Positions 23,227 through 34,900 of a DNA stretch of 64,000 nt are shown here, in pieces. The DNA is from Gnetum montanum. Its lineage: Eukaryota; Streptophyta; Gnetopsida; Gnetales; Gnetaceae. Below the pieces are notes generated by a model that was not told the origin of the DNA, made no database searches, and saw only the letters and a program-made list of their open reading frames with translations. Within the stretch, counting starts at the first letter, position 1; each line of letters begins with the position of its first letter. The stretch covers positions 1,306 to 65,305 of the forward strand of contig MNCI01005856.1 of assembly GCA_015680685.1 (NCBI GenBank). The letters run 5' to 3'. Both the position numbers and the translations under genes were made by a program.

Positions 23227-24397
23227 TGTTTACTTTTCAGTATGTCAAAATATTAAGAGAAATGGAGTACAAGGATGTTTGGGTGGTTGTTGTGTTTACA
23301 GGAGCAGAGTAGAAGACTCAAGGACTCACAAGAAAATTCAGGATCATAAGAACTCAAGGGAGCATGGACAAATATGAAGATTTCAAGCTAAAAGTGTCTA
23401 TTTGTGTTGATTTTTGTTGAGGAAGACTCTTGGCTATTTTGGCATCTTTCAGAGTGTTTTTGGCTCATTTTGATGAATCTAGGAGGTTATAAGGTTCATG
23501 GGGACTTATTTGGAGGCATCTAGAGGCTCCTAGCATCAAAATGAGTAGTTTCATTTTTGGCCCCTACAAAAGAGACGTCTTTCCAATAGGTAGCATAGAA
23601 GAAGACATCTCTAAAAAATGGTAGACATCTTTCTAGTGAGAAAGACATCTTTCATGTAAAGAAGACATCTTTCCATAATGAAGGCTTGATGCACAAAGAT
23701 GTCTTAGTCTTGAAGAAGATGTCTTTAGTGATCATTAGTTAGCTGTTGCACAAGTTCCAAGATGAATTCAAAAACATAGTGGCTATAAGAAGACTTCACT
23801 CTCATTGGGAAATAAGCAAGCATTATGTACTATCAATTGTATTCATCAAGCAATCATTATAATCTTTATTGTTCCTCATTATACAATCTTTTGTTTGTTG
23901 TTATTGGTCAAAGTGATATGTACCTCAAAGTACAAGGATCAGCAAACTGAGTTGCATTCTTACCTTGTGATTTTTTTTCTCTTTTGTTGTCTTGCAGGGT
24001 TGATGTGCTTCTTATGGAAAGGCATCTTGGTTAAGCTTATTGGGATCATGCAAGATTAAGTGTTGCTGTCGCACCACAACACTTCGAGATAGAGCTCAAG
24101 TTATAAAAGTTATGAAATCCTAGAAACCACATTCTAAGCTTGTCAGGACCTTGCGGGGTTGAGTGGATTCGTAGCATTGAATCACTTTGAAGCGAAGCTT
24201 AGATGTTGTACATGGTGTAATACCCTTCAAACGACATTTGAGAGCAACAAAGTCTATAGGTGTGCTTGCGAACTATCCTTTGAGTGTAAACTACCCAAGT
24301 TGGGGAACCATGTTAAATTTGGGGTGTGTGCCTTATCTCAACAAATTTTAATTTGGGAAACTTATTCATCCCCCCCTTTTAAGTTCAATGATCCTTA
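23227..24397 (+). repeat. 3' LTR of the copia-type element
   Basis: 1171 bp, starting TGTTTACTTTTCAGTATGTC and ending GATCCTTA. It is homologous along its length to 18250-19422 and is followed by ATTTT at 24398-24402. Confidence 0.92.
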
Positions 24398-24402
24398 ATT
24401 TT

Positions 24403-24800
24403 CTCATTCTATACAATCAACTTTTGAATACAACTATTTTTTCAGCTAAAAAAATCTTAATTTTGGCCTTTAATTAGTTATTTTCTTCTATTAAATGAGA
24501 CCTATTTGATTTTAGCTCCTCCATAGCATTCTAGAGTGCTACATTACTTTAACAATAATTATTTAATATGTCAAGCATATGTTCCAACTTATCCTCAATG
24601 GATTGATGAGAGCATTTTTTATGTTGACAAACTTCTTTAATAGCTTGGCTATCATACTCTTTCAAATAATAGGAGATTTTACCTTTCTTGGATACTAATG
24701 TTCTCTTGAATATGCATGTAGGATTCAAATTCAATATTTCATAAAGTTGGGTAGCAATAAAATGTACATTTTTTGTCTTATAATTTTGTCACTATAATTG
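24403..24800 (-). other. Host side of the copia insertion: minus-strand coding remnant
   Basis: The minus-strand ORF at 24549-24734 (MNLNPTCIFKRTLVSKKGKI...) and the stretch below it (EENNxLKAKIKIFLAEKIVV) look like a charged, coiled-coil-like remnant. Before the copia insertion this continued into the sequence left of 18245. The family is not recognised. Confidence 0.3.
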
Positions 24801-25662
24801 GAAAGCCAAGCAAACTTTTCACATTATGTAGCTACCATGACCTTGCTCACATGTGGCAAGATCATAATTCATGGATAGACAATGTCATTATTCTAGTAAT
24901 TGATGTTAAGTTCAAGATCGTTGTCTTCCCACTTCAAGTTTGTGAAGTCTAAGTGTATGGTTTAACTCTTAGTGAAGCATATGATAGGTTGATGTTGTAA
25001 GGTTCTTAACACTCCTAATGGTAAGCATGATTGAATAAGAGGTAAAATTCTAAGTCTAGTTAACTATGAAAACACAAATCTATCCTAGCCTAGAGAAATC
25101 AATATTCAGTTCTGGCCTATCATAGATGCCTTGGATTCATGTAATTATCATCGGCATTACCAGGTGGAATTACTACTAAGTGAACTAAGCAATGCCACTA
25201 CTGGGTTACTAGATAACTACCCTTAGTGCTTGAAATGAGTCGTATCGATTCTGCTTACTAATAACATGTAAAGTAAAGCATTTAAAATGGAAATGATTCA
25301 CTAGGAAAGCAAGAAAGTTAGTCTAAGTAAAGTATAAAGAAAACTAGGGAATGTTGCAATGATGATAAACAACTTCAATTTTTATTACTGCATATAAACT
25401 ACATCCAAGTACAATTTACTTGAACAAAGATGCCGATCAACTACTTAACACCATACTATAGCCATTCACTCTATCACTAAAACTATGAAAACAAATTGCA
25501 AGAATTTCCCTAGGATTGGAATGAAAAAGCTATTCTTTATATGCCCAAGTGATGGTATTTATAGGATTGCACAAATCCCAAGACATTGCATCAACAATGA
25601 TGTAGGATGAGCTATGATATCATTGATACAATATTGCATCACTACAAAAAGTGATTTTATCA
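24800..25662 (-). repeat. 3' LTR of gypsy element C (lower edge approximate)
   Basis: Positions 25030-25662 align with 39560-40219 (for example 'aggtaaaattctaagtctagttaactatgaaaacacaaat' and the end 'gattttatca'). Below 25030 the minus strand still carries the common LTR end blocks ('ttaaaccatac', 'gggaagacaacgat' at about 24925-24980), so the LTR likely reaches about 24800. The terminal ACTCATCA is not recognisable. A TATA box lies on the minus strand at about 25556-25565. Confidence 0.7.
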
Positions 25663-25671
25663 TACCCCCAC
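25663..25671 (-). other. Polypurine tract of element C
   Basis: TACCCCCAC on the plus strand, which is GTGGGGGTA on the element strand, directly before the 3' LTR. The same sequence precedes the 3' LTRs of elements A and D. Confidence 0.8.
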
Positions 25672-25859
25672 GACTCACTGGAAACTCATCCTCAAGTTAA
25701 AATAAAATAAGGATAGAGTTCCTTACAAAATTTAGAGGTAGACTTTGACTTGACTTGACATGACTAACTATTTATATAACTCTTGAATGTCACATTAGTG
25801 TTTTTACAAAATGACATAGTAAATGTGACAAAATAGAAAAAAAGCTGAAATAGTGCAAT

Positions 25860-27115
25860 GTATTCTTAAGTTCCTAGTGATCGAGGCTCTTCTACTGATT
25901 TCTTCTCTTTGTCATTAGGCTTCTAAAATTAATATCTATTTAGGAGTGCTTGAAGATTCTCTTCTTCTATCCTTGGGCCATGTACCATCCATGTTGATTG
26001 AGCAATATTGGATGGAGTCAGTACATCGCACAGGCATGGCAATTATGGGAACATCTTTTTTGTTTTAACGTACATGCCACAGACTATCATTTTTCTTCCT
26101 TAAATACCCTAGCCACCTTTCTTAATTCTTAGTAGTTGAACATCTGGCATGCTAGGTTCATTGCTACATATTTCTATCCTTGGTAACTAGCCTTCACAAC
26201 TTCGAGCTCTGAGTTTGCAACATGTAATATTTGTAGAGCATACTTTTAGTTGAAAAACTCCTTCTCGTACAATGCATACACGAATGCTACTTGCTACTCA
26301 AGATCACTTCAAGGCCATCTGATGTTAACATGGCCAAGTTAACATACTAAAGGTTTTCTAACCCCATGTATTCTACAAGATCTTCTATCTGCGAGTCCTT
26401 GTTTTTTATTTCAGCCTAGTAGCCATGGCCTAAACTATTTGAGATGGATTTCCAATCTAGAGTTTGAGCAATGATGGAATTGATCTTGGCTTTGTCCATC
26501 TAGATTTTTGTTTCATTTATCTACTTGTACATGCCCACTTGATCCCTAAAATGCTCTTTGAGCTTTTCATGTCTCTTGGCCTCATTTTGACATGTGCTTA
26601 TCTTAATGGCTAACTTTTGTTTAATAGTGCAAACTTCTTCCATTGGTAGGATCCTAATCTCTCAGGCTAGTTTGTTGATATCTTGGTTGATGTGAATGAG
26701 TTTTTCTCACAGCTGATAGATGCTTTCTTCGAGAACATTCTTTTGTTTCTCCACATTAGTCAATCGAGTGTTGTTTGCAACAAGTTTCTTGTTCTCCTCT
26801 TCCAAGGTTGTAAGAGCTTTGGCATATGCGTATGTTTGAGCTTTAGCAATTGATGCATTCCACACTGCCTTCTCTCTTTCCATCTTAACTTGTGAATTGT
26901 GGGCAATCAATTGCTTCACTTGATCAATTTGGAATTGTTCAAGTTGGTCCAAGGCTACAAACCATGGAAGATTTGTTACTTCTAATCTCAAGGATGCTAA
27001 CTCTACTTGCAATCACTACACTTCATTTGATGCATATTCTACCCTTGTTTCGACCATCACCAACTTGTCTTTTGTGGTAATTATGTTGGATTGTACTGCA
27101 ATGATATTACTAGGG
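25860..27115 (-). pseudogene. Coiled-coil coding region near the 3' LTR of element C (degenerate)
   Basis: Read on the minus strand from about 27110 down to about 25900, this gives a heptad-like, Glu/Lys/Leu/Gln-rich protein broken by stops. The best stretch is the ORF at 26707-27012 (MQVELASLRLEVTNL..., ALTTLEEENKKLVANNTRL). Aligned motifs with the coding region of element D at 62690-64000 include IRILPMEEVCTI against NRNLSMEEVQTL and the 'DLVEYMGLENL' block against 'EMIEYMDLANL'. Position after integrase corresponds to the env-like or additional ORF slot of plant gypsy elements. The function is unknown. The upstream part is separated by the insertion at about 27120-29720. Confidence 0.7.
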
Positions 27116-27119
27116 ATAC

Positions 27120-29720
27120 TATTAAACCCCAAAATTAGTTCAATTTTTAATAAACATTTTGCTGAAAATTAATACATATCTATTATATGTTATTTGATTA
27201 GTATTTAATTAATGTTTATTTTAATTTATTATAGTGGTGAGTATTAGTTTATTATTATTAATAATTTATTTTTGTTTATTGGTTTGTTTTATTATTAGTA
27301 TATTTTAGTTTAATTAATATGATATATTATATAAACACTATATATATATATAAATATTATATATAATTATATGTATAAACTATATAAACATTATAAATAT
27401 TAGAATTAGGGCAACGGCCACTTCCAGTTGACACTCTTATTTACATCAGCCACGTTGGCCAGACGTGAGGAAGCACCTGAGCCTGTGTGTGTTCTCACTG
27501 TTTGTGTTGTTTTTGTTGTGGTAGGTTCAACCAGCAGAAGCAACCGCGGAGCTGTTGCAGCACTCAAAGAGTCAAGTGGACTACTTGTTGGGCAGCAATC
27601 TGCAACGGAGTAAAGCCAGTCTCCTTCGTCAAAGTTTCTAGCGGAGCTGCAGGATCTGCAATTTTGTGCCAGTATCACAATCACATAATGGAGACTTTGA
27701 GGTTCACACTTCTGGCTTCTCCTGCACGTAACTCCTCTTGGATAAGATCACCGCCCATGCCCATGCCGATGCACCAGGGGTTCCACTGCTTGGACTTGGA
27801 GCGATGCAGTGAAATTTCTAGCTTACATGCTGCAGCAGCCTCCTCAATACTCCTGGCCTAAGAGCGATTGGCGCAAAAATAAAGGTGTACAGAGGTGGCA
27901 CCCACTAAAATGGACCTTGACCAGATATGCTAGAATCCCATTCACAAAAATTAATCCGTTGTTCTCACAGTCTTTTGAGTTGTTGAGAATGGATCCTAAG
28001 GGTGAAGAGTTGAAAAAGGTCGCATCCCTTAAATCAGGAGAGCTCTTGGTTTTCATCATGGACAAAAGGGATAATCACTTGAACCTATTTCTTGCATTAT
28101 ACGGTGCTCAAGTTCCAAAAATCTCTGTTACAGATTTGATGAAGCACTCCGTCAAGCGGATTGGATGGACGTTGAATTATCACTTAATGCTTTCTCTGGT
28201 AGCAGGAATTTGGTGTAGATGCTGTGTGTTCTGGAAGATAAGAACTTCTTCTGCTGGATGATACAAATGGATTCCGGACAGCAGAATTACACCATGCACC
28301 GATGATGAAGCCCTAGCATATCAGACTACCTTCTGAATATTTTTGTTGTTGCATCTCGGATGATGGTTGCTTCCTGTTTCTTCTTCTAAAGACTTTTCCA
28401 TCTACAGGCCAAGAGCCAAGCAATAATGGAGACCAGGATTCAAAACCGTGTGGCTCTACTGATGAAGAATAGTAAAGCATTGAGAAGATTCATTTTCTGA
28501 AAATTTGGATCTATTTACTGGGTGATATAATTTCTTTCCTTAAACGCATCTCGCTGGATGTATCATTGCAAGATGTAACTGATTTGGAGATGAAGCTGGT
28601 GAATTATGGCCTTCTGAGATACCTTCTTGTAATTTCCAAGTCAAGGCCGGATGTGTTGAAGTCTTACGTCTTGAATATGACGTTAGCAACCGAGGTGTTG
28701 TGGTTTAGGGAGCAGGTGAAAAGCAAGGCCGAGCAGGAACGGCTAGATAACCTCACAGCTAGTGAAGTGTCTATGATGTTAAGCCCCACGTTGGAATATC
28801 TGTGTCATATATATGACAAGTTTGCAGGCGCCCAACAATGTGTAGAGATTCAGAGAGGACTTTCAACTTCCACATACTGTTAAAGCCATCTTCCATTGGA
28901 AGCAATGGGAAAGCCATCATGGATAGCTGCAATTACTATATGAATTCACTCCTCAATCACCTAAAAAAGGAAAAGGGAAAGGATTTTTAGAACTACAGAA
29001 TCCATTTACATACACAAACAGGTCCAGGTTGGGAAGATAAAATCGACGCCCTTAAAACTCAGACATGGTCGGTAATGATCCACAGCTGGAAGACAACGGA
29101 GAGAAGCATTTGAGTTTTCAAATTTGGTTTGATTGCACATACTATGTACATTCTTCCATTGCTTTAGAGATTTCTTGTTAATCCAAGACATCAAGGACGC
29201 CAAACTTGGTAGTTGCACCAAAAATAATGGATTGGTATTAGATTCTTCCATATCAACCTATTATTAAAATAATTATTTGTAAACAATGTGAAGTATAAAT
29301 AACACATTTAACTTTGTATGATGAAGAAGAGGAATCGATACTTAAGTAAAAGCCACATCAAGTTGAAGTGAAAATTATTGAGAGAGGATTTGTTGAGCCT
29401 TGTAGTGACTATTGGAGTTCATTGTAGAGCTATCAAGGTTGCTGCTTTGTGAAGACAACAAGGCAAAATTTCAAATAAGGCAAAGTCTCCCTTTTGATCC
29501 TTGAGATCTATGCTTGTATTTATGATTTCAATTTGATTTAATCATTAATTTTCATTCTTAAACTTAAGATTAGAAGTTAGAATGAAAATTCATGATTTTA
29601 CTTATGAGTGATAATCATAAGTGTGGAATTTGATTGGATTCAATTCTAATTTTTTATTATCTTGATGATCTTTTAACTTTGGAACCATTCCTTCACAGAT
29701 ACGACTCATGGGCCAGTCAA
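27120..29720. other. Foreign segment interrupting element C (edges approximate)
   Basis: The minus-strand coding trace of element C stops near 27120 and resumes near 29800. The intervening 2.6 kb starts with a very AT-rich block including a TA-rich run (about 27125-27405). It then holds a GC-richer plus-strand gene fragment (27411-28883), a further unassigned stretch with a short minus-strand ORF (29006-29251), and AT-rich sequence. Neither a target duplication nor a poly-A tail was identified, so the mechanism is open. Confidence 0.5.
27411..28883 (+). pseudogene. Fragment of an unidentified plant protein-coding gene
   Basis: The codon texture and GC content are unlike the surrounding repeats. 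Readable blocks in order are a segment around 27530-27640 (AEATAELLQHSKSQVDYLLG), 27630-27665 (FLAELQDLQFCASI), 27809-28140 (MKFLAYMLQQPPQYSWPKSD..., WHPLKWTLTRYARIPFTKIN..., LKKVASLKSGELLVFIMD) and, after a frameshift, a block at about 28140-28200 (EALRQADWMDVELSLNAFSG). Then come about 28420-28490 (SQAIMETRIQNRVALLMKNS) and 28560-28883 (LEMKLVNYGLLRYLLVISKS..., LTASEVSMMLSPTLEYLCHIYDKF). These look like pieces of one helical host protein with stops and frameshifts between them, a pseudogene or captured fragment. I could not name the family. Confidence 0.6.
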
Positions 29721-29799
29721 AGACAATGTGACAATTATTGCATCAAAGATAATAATTAAAGTAATATAGCACCAAAATTTACCTGAATTGTCAATTACC

Positions 29800-31322
29800 A
29801 AATAGGTTTTGCATGACTTGGTTGGTCTACAGTAGTCTGTCCAAGACATCTTCATGTTTAGTAGAAGTCATTGAGGTACCAGCTAACATTTGAGCATTCT
29901 TAGCTCCAAAGATATTAGCTAGTGCCATAATAGGGACATTGAAGGATTCTTTAATATGATTAGTGATCACTTTAGTTGCTCCCATTGCATTTTGGTGCTA
30001 CATGACCACTATTTTGGTATCTTCATTGGTTTCTAACATGACTTGAAATGATGCAATGTTTCCTGAAACTTGTTGTGCCAAATTATCCTCTCCTCTTGTC
30101 TATAATGAGACTTATCCACTTGCAAGGTTTGTTGAGATTATGGGCTTGAAAAAAAATGTTCTAACTCTATAGAGATTGGAGCCTTCCCTTGCTCACTAGA
30201 TGATAGTTTCTATTATCTGATGTAGATGCTAATTGATGGCTTGTAGTCCTATGGCGGTGGTGGTGGAGCTTGTTGTTCTTGTCTATCTCCAATAGGTGTT
30301 TGACTAATAGGCCCTACTTATTGTTGTTTCCCAGTAGTTGGAAGGCTATTCATAGGGGTTGATCCTAAAGCTTTCTCAGTGCTTGTTAGCTTCTCCAGTT
30401 GATCTTTCTTTAGTGGCACTAGCTTGTCCATTTCGACATATGAAGTGTTTTGGGCTTTCTTGGAAACATCATTAGTGTAGCCCAAAATCCCTGCTTGTTT
30501 GCATAACTGCCTTATTAGGCAAGAGAATGGCAATGTTGGCATCCCTACCTCTTCTCCTCAAATGACCTTTAAATCTCCAGAAAGATTAGGTGTGCGATGT
30601 TGGCATTGAACTTGCCCATCTGTATCACACTTCCCCTAGCTGCATATGTTGAGAATCTATTGAGCCTTTTTGTTGGGAATATATGCTAATTTCCAATCTT
30701 AAAATAGATTTTCTCCTTAGTTGTGAGCTCATTATAGTCATTATCCTCTTTGCCATTGGTCCTTTGTAAGCACAACTTCTTCGTATTTGTATTGGACCTT
30801 GTTGAAATGTGTGCCACATTGGCTCCTTCATTTGGAATGTTTAAGGTCTTAGTGATTACCTCTATAAAGTAGGGAATAGAGACTCCTTCTATCTTCATCC
30901 TATTTATTTTTCCAAAATTGGTAGACATCTCCTAGGTACCATTTTGCATTAGTAGACAATCTATGTAATAGTGGAGATGTTTGGAGTTGTGTTCTTATAA
31001 CTTCTAGGGTGAACTCCATGAATGGGCCAAAGTTTAATTCCACGATGACTATGGACATAATATAATTTTCATGGATGGCTTATAGATAATCAATAGATGG
31101 CGTGGGATGTTGTCCTTGTTCAGGTGTTGGCAGTGCTTCTACCTTTGCTTGCACTAATTGTTTATGAGTGGCAATTTGTTGATGAATGTTGAATGATTGA
31201 GCCTCTTGCTTAGCATTTTCAACTTGTGGTGTTTGCTCTTCTTCTTGGCCTCTTTGACAACCTCTTGGTCTTTTACTTCTTGGTTGTGAAGATTCTTTAG
31301 ATGTTGGTCTTTTTGGGGCCAT
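29800..31322 (-). pseudogene. Additional ORF of element C downstream of integrase (env-position), degenerate
   Basis: Read on the minus strand, this opens at 31322 with MAPKRPTSKESSQPRSKRPR, a basic, nuclear-localisation-like start, and a Gln-rich stretch to 31083. It then continues in pieces through 30928-30686 (FGKINRMKIEGVSIPYFIEV, ELTTKEKIYFKIGN) and 30542-30318 (LPFSCLIRQLCKQAGI). The 'YFKIGN...NRFSTYAARGSVIQMGKFNANIAHLIFLEI' and 'LPFSCLIRQLCKQAG' features resemble the plant transposon/env-like domain found after pol in some gypsy elements. That match is from memory of the family and is tentative. Stops and frameshifts are present. Element A has no counterpart. Confidence 0.55.
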
Positions 31323-33470
31323 CTGTAATCATTAAGAGTTTAGGATTACAAAAGTCTTCAAATTGGTTTGTTATTGTTCATTATCCTTTTCGTACTCTTA
31401 GTTTGATCAAGTTCTTATCTTATCATGATTGCATAGTTAGAAAAATTCTAGAAAGAAACACTTAAATGTTATATCTTTAATTATTATGACCTTCTATAGT
31501 TATCATTTTTTTATTTATTATGTCCTTAAATGGTTGATATGGTTAGTTGGGAGGATTAGTTAAGTCCTTTTCCTTCAATTTGGTTAGTTACTTATAATGT
31601 TCTTATTGTTCTTTTATACCTACCCTTTATAATGCCTTGTAGGTGTTAGAAAAATCTAGCTCAAATTTTTAGAGGTACATGGAATGGAGTCTTCAAAGAC
31701 TAAGTTGAACACTTCAAGATCAACAAGGTTCAAGAATTTTGCAAATTAGAGTGGTGGTGAGGAAGTTATGGCATTGGAAAGTTTGCTTGCTAGAGCTTAG
31801 AAAAATAGCAAAAACTCCTCTTGTGTGAAAATAGAAAAATGAAAAAAAATTTAACTCCCATGCGTATATATACTATTTTTATGGGTGCAACATTATAGAT
31901 TCAACATTGTAGTTTCGACGTTGTAGGTCATACGACATTGTAACTATGACATCACCCTTAAAAATTTTGAAATTTATAATAATTTTGGTCAGAAAAATAA
32001 ATTAATTGGATGATTTATATGACACAGAGGCTATCTAAAGGGTCATGGATCATAAATGATGCTCGAAATCCAAAAATTAGATTTTGAAAGTCTTAAAGAA
32101 GGAATCTTGAATAATGAAAGTTTATTGGATGTATATGAGATGGATTGAAGATTCTTAGTTGATGGATAGGTTATAAGGCTTGTGGAAAGTGTTCTCTAAG
32201 TATTAACATGTTGGAAGGCACAAGATGATGTGGAATTACTCATCAAGTATGAGATACAATAGTTATACAAGTGGATCCTACCCAAAGTAGGCTTCAACCC
32301 TTAGTGCCCTTATATAACAATGCCTAAAAGTGTCCATAGGCACACATGGAGTTGAATGTAAGACATACTTGTCTAGCAAAACACACATGTTAATATCACC
32401 ATAGTGGGGAAATAACACTATACTATACAAAACCATAAAACTATGATTAAATATAATAGTAAGGTGAAATGGTATGTAGAAGGGATTGAAGAAATCAGGA
32501 CGTGAGGTGTCTTCCCATAGGCATAATAAATCCTTGTGTGTGATGTGTGGTTAAAGTAATCATTAGCCTTGTTGTCTAAGATTTAGACCAAGTCCAAAAC
32601 ACTTTTCAGTGAGATCGCATTATATCATCCCTAGGACTAACAAGCACAAGACTACCACTATTGCAATGAGTATTACCACTTGGCAATGTTGTTCAAGGAA
32701 GGAGTTTATTAACAGCACACTTATTATTATTATTTAGATTTCCGAAAAGCCACCTACCTTTAGGCATGGATTACATGTCTTTTCAATGGGATCCCTAGAA
32801 ATTTTATTCTATGCTTTTTATTTTATTTTTACTATGTTGACCTTACTAGAGGACTACCTTTAGACATGGGTAACGTGTCTTTCTAGTGACATGGTAAGGA
32901 AGCACTTATTGTACTCTTACTTCCAATTTTTTGTTTGAACCCAAGAGAATAATACACCTTAGTAGTAAGATAAAACATACAATACTAGGCTTAGAGAATT
33001 CACAAGTTCCCTTGATATCACACCCTTTTCATTCCCACTTGGTTCTTTACTTTTCTATCCAAGCATAATGATCACGAGTTTATTATTAGTTTTATTATGA
33101 GAAGAATATCATTATGGCCATGGTAAGAATCTCTTATTTTTGGAAATGAGTGGATGGATGACGTGGTCTCATTGTATAGGTAATTAGTGCTTAATGATTT
33201 AATAATATAGGATAATCTTCACCTTATTGGAACTACATCTTGCTTTATTTTTACACTTTATTAAAAAAGTAACAAAAATATGTACAAGAGAAATAATGGA
33301 AAAGTATAGAAAAATTGGAAAAGATATCAAGAATTGCAAGGATAATAAGAATGAAACATTATGAAAAGAATTTAGAAATGTCAAAGGATAAGAAATCAAT
33401 AAGAAATAGAAAAATATAAAAGTATGGGAAAAATATCAAAAAATAGGAAAAGGTAACAAGAAAGTAAAAG
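31323..33470. other. Non-coding spacer of element C between integrase and the extra ORF
   Basis: AT-rich; no coding trace was recognised on either strand. A short hydrophobic minus-strand ORF at 33199-33399 is probably compositional. Confidence 0.5.
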
Positions 33471-33479
33471 ATTCAGTAT

Positions 33480-34890
33480 GGTACCTACGTGTCACTTGCG
33501 ACACCACCATGACTATTATCAAAAATAGTTAACCAAAAGATCAAATAGGTAGAGTATGATTTGATGGACTAGGTAGAATCCATAACAGAATCGGGATGTT
33601 CATAATAAGGCTTGACCTATTGGATATTCACTAGAATGAGCTTATGTGGGTTAGTTGGATGCTAAATTTTCATGGCGCTAGATGGATAGGTTTCCTGGAT
33701 GACATATGGTCTTTCCGATCATGTTTGAAACTTAGCCTTTTGTGGGACATGACCGAGATTATAATATAAGACCCTATCACCTAGTTGGATCAATACTTAG
33801 CATATTCATGCATTATGCCTATGCTTAGAGTACTTCTTATGGATTTCATCACTCATGAAGGCTACAAGCCTATTCTCCTCTAAAAGGTTGAGATTCATAA
33901 GTCATTCCTTTTGGGCAAAGCTCAGGTTGAAGTCAAGTTTACCAGCAATAGCTAGATTTTGGAGCTTTGCCTAGATTGGATGCATAGGTAGTTTACCATA
34001 GACTAACTCATAGGGTGAATATCCAATGGGGAGTTTCCATGTAGTTCTAGAGGCCCATAGAGCATCATTTAACTTAGTGCTCCAATCCTTCTTGAATCAA
34101 GTAACCATTCTAGTTAATATTCTTGGAATTTCTTAGTTAGTTACTTCAACTTGACCATTTGCATGGGAATGATATGGTGTGGTCAATTTATGGTTCACCC
34201 CAAGCTGTTACATGAGCTTTTTAAATGTAGCACCTATGAAATGGGTTCCATTATATGAGATGAGCATTCTTGGTACTCTGAATCTATTTACCACATGTTG
34301 TTTAAAAAATTTAGTAGCTATCTTGTTTGTACAATCCTTAACTGCAACTTCTTCTATCTACATTGTACAATAATCAATGATCACTATGATATAAGCATTT
34401 CCATTTGACATTGGCATATTAGTTTCCATGAAGTTAATTCCCCATATATGAAATGGTTATAATAGCTAAATTCATTGTTGTGGCCCTTCATTTCTGGTCA
34501 TTATTTCTCCATCTTATTGGCATCTTTCATAAGATTGGGTGAAGGTATGGACATCCTAGAATATGGTAAGCCAAAAGTAGCCTACCATCATTAACTTAAG
34601 TGTTGTCCTACGCCCACTGTAATGACCATCACACAATCCCTCTTGTGTATCTTGTAGGACCCTTTGTTGATTATCTTCTAGAACATACCATTGTACTAAT
34701 CTATTAGCATAGATCTTGTAAAGATTTCCATTTATCTCCATATATCTTTTGACTTTATGGAGGAATTGTTCTTTTTGTTTCCTACTCCACTCAACAAGAA
34801 GCTCTTGTGTGGTCAAGTAGGTCATGTAATAAGGAGTCCATGACTTCTCTATTGAGTTAACAACCATTGTTATTTTTGTGAATAGGCTTT
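33480..34890 (-). pseudogene. Integrase of gypsy element C (degenerate)
   Basis: Minus strand. The ORF at 34556-34867 covers the region before the H2C2 domain (LVQWYVLEDNQQRVLQ, EGLCDGHYSGRRTTLKLMM). Below it the core shows HIWGINFM, YIIVIIDYCTMxIEE, LISYNGTHF (the second catalytic Asp position reads Tyr) and ANGQVEVTN, where the catalytic Glu is kept, unlike in element A. The GPY-like end is PYVIQETYPSSAMKI at about 33650. Stops are frequent. Confidence 0.85.
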
Positions 34891-34900
34891 CGTTGGGAAA

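Larger units (their letters stand above)
18250..24397 (+). mobile_element. Copia-type LTR element carrying gag only (non-autonomous), 6.1 kb
   Basis: Two long direct LTRs (18250-19422 and 23227-24397) begin TGTT and end in GATCCTCA/GATCCTTA. They are flanked by a perfect ATTTT duplication (18245-18249 and 24398-24402). Just inside the left LTR is a tRNA-iMet-type primer site, and before the right LTR an 'aaaaaagggaaga' purine tract. The 3.8-kb internal region has a copia-type gag and a second zinc-knuckle segment, but no protease, integrase, RT or RNase H was found in any frame. A gag-only element would depend on an autonomous relative for transposition. It sits inside older unassigned sequence. 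Confidence 0.9.
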
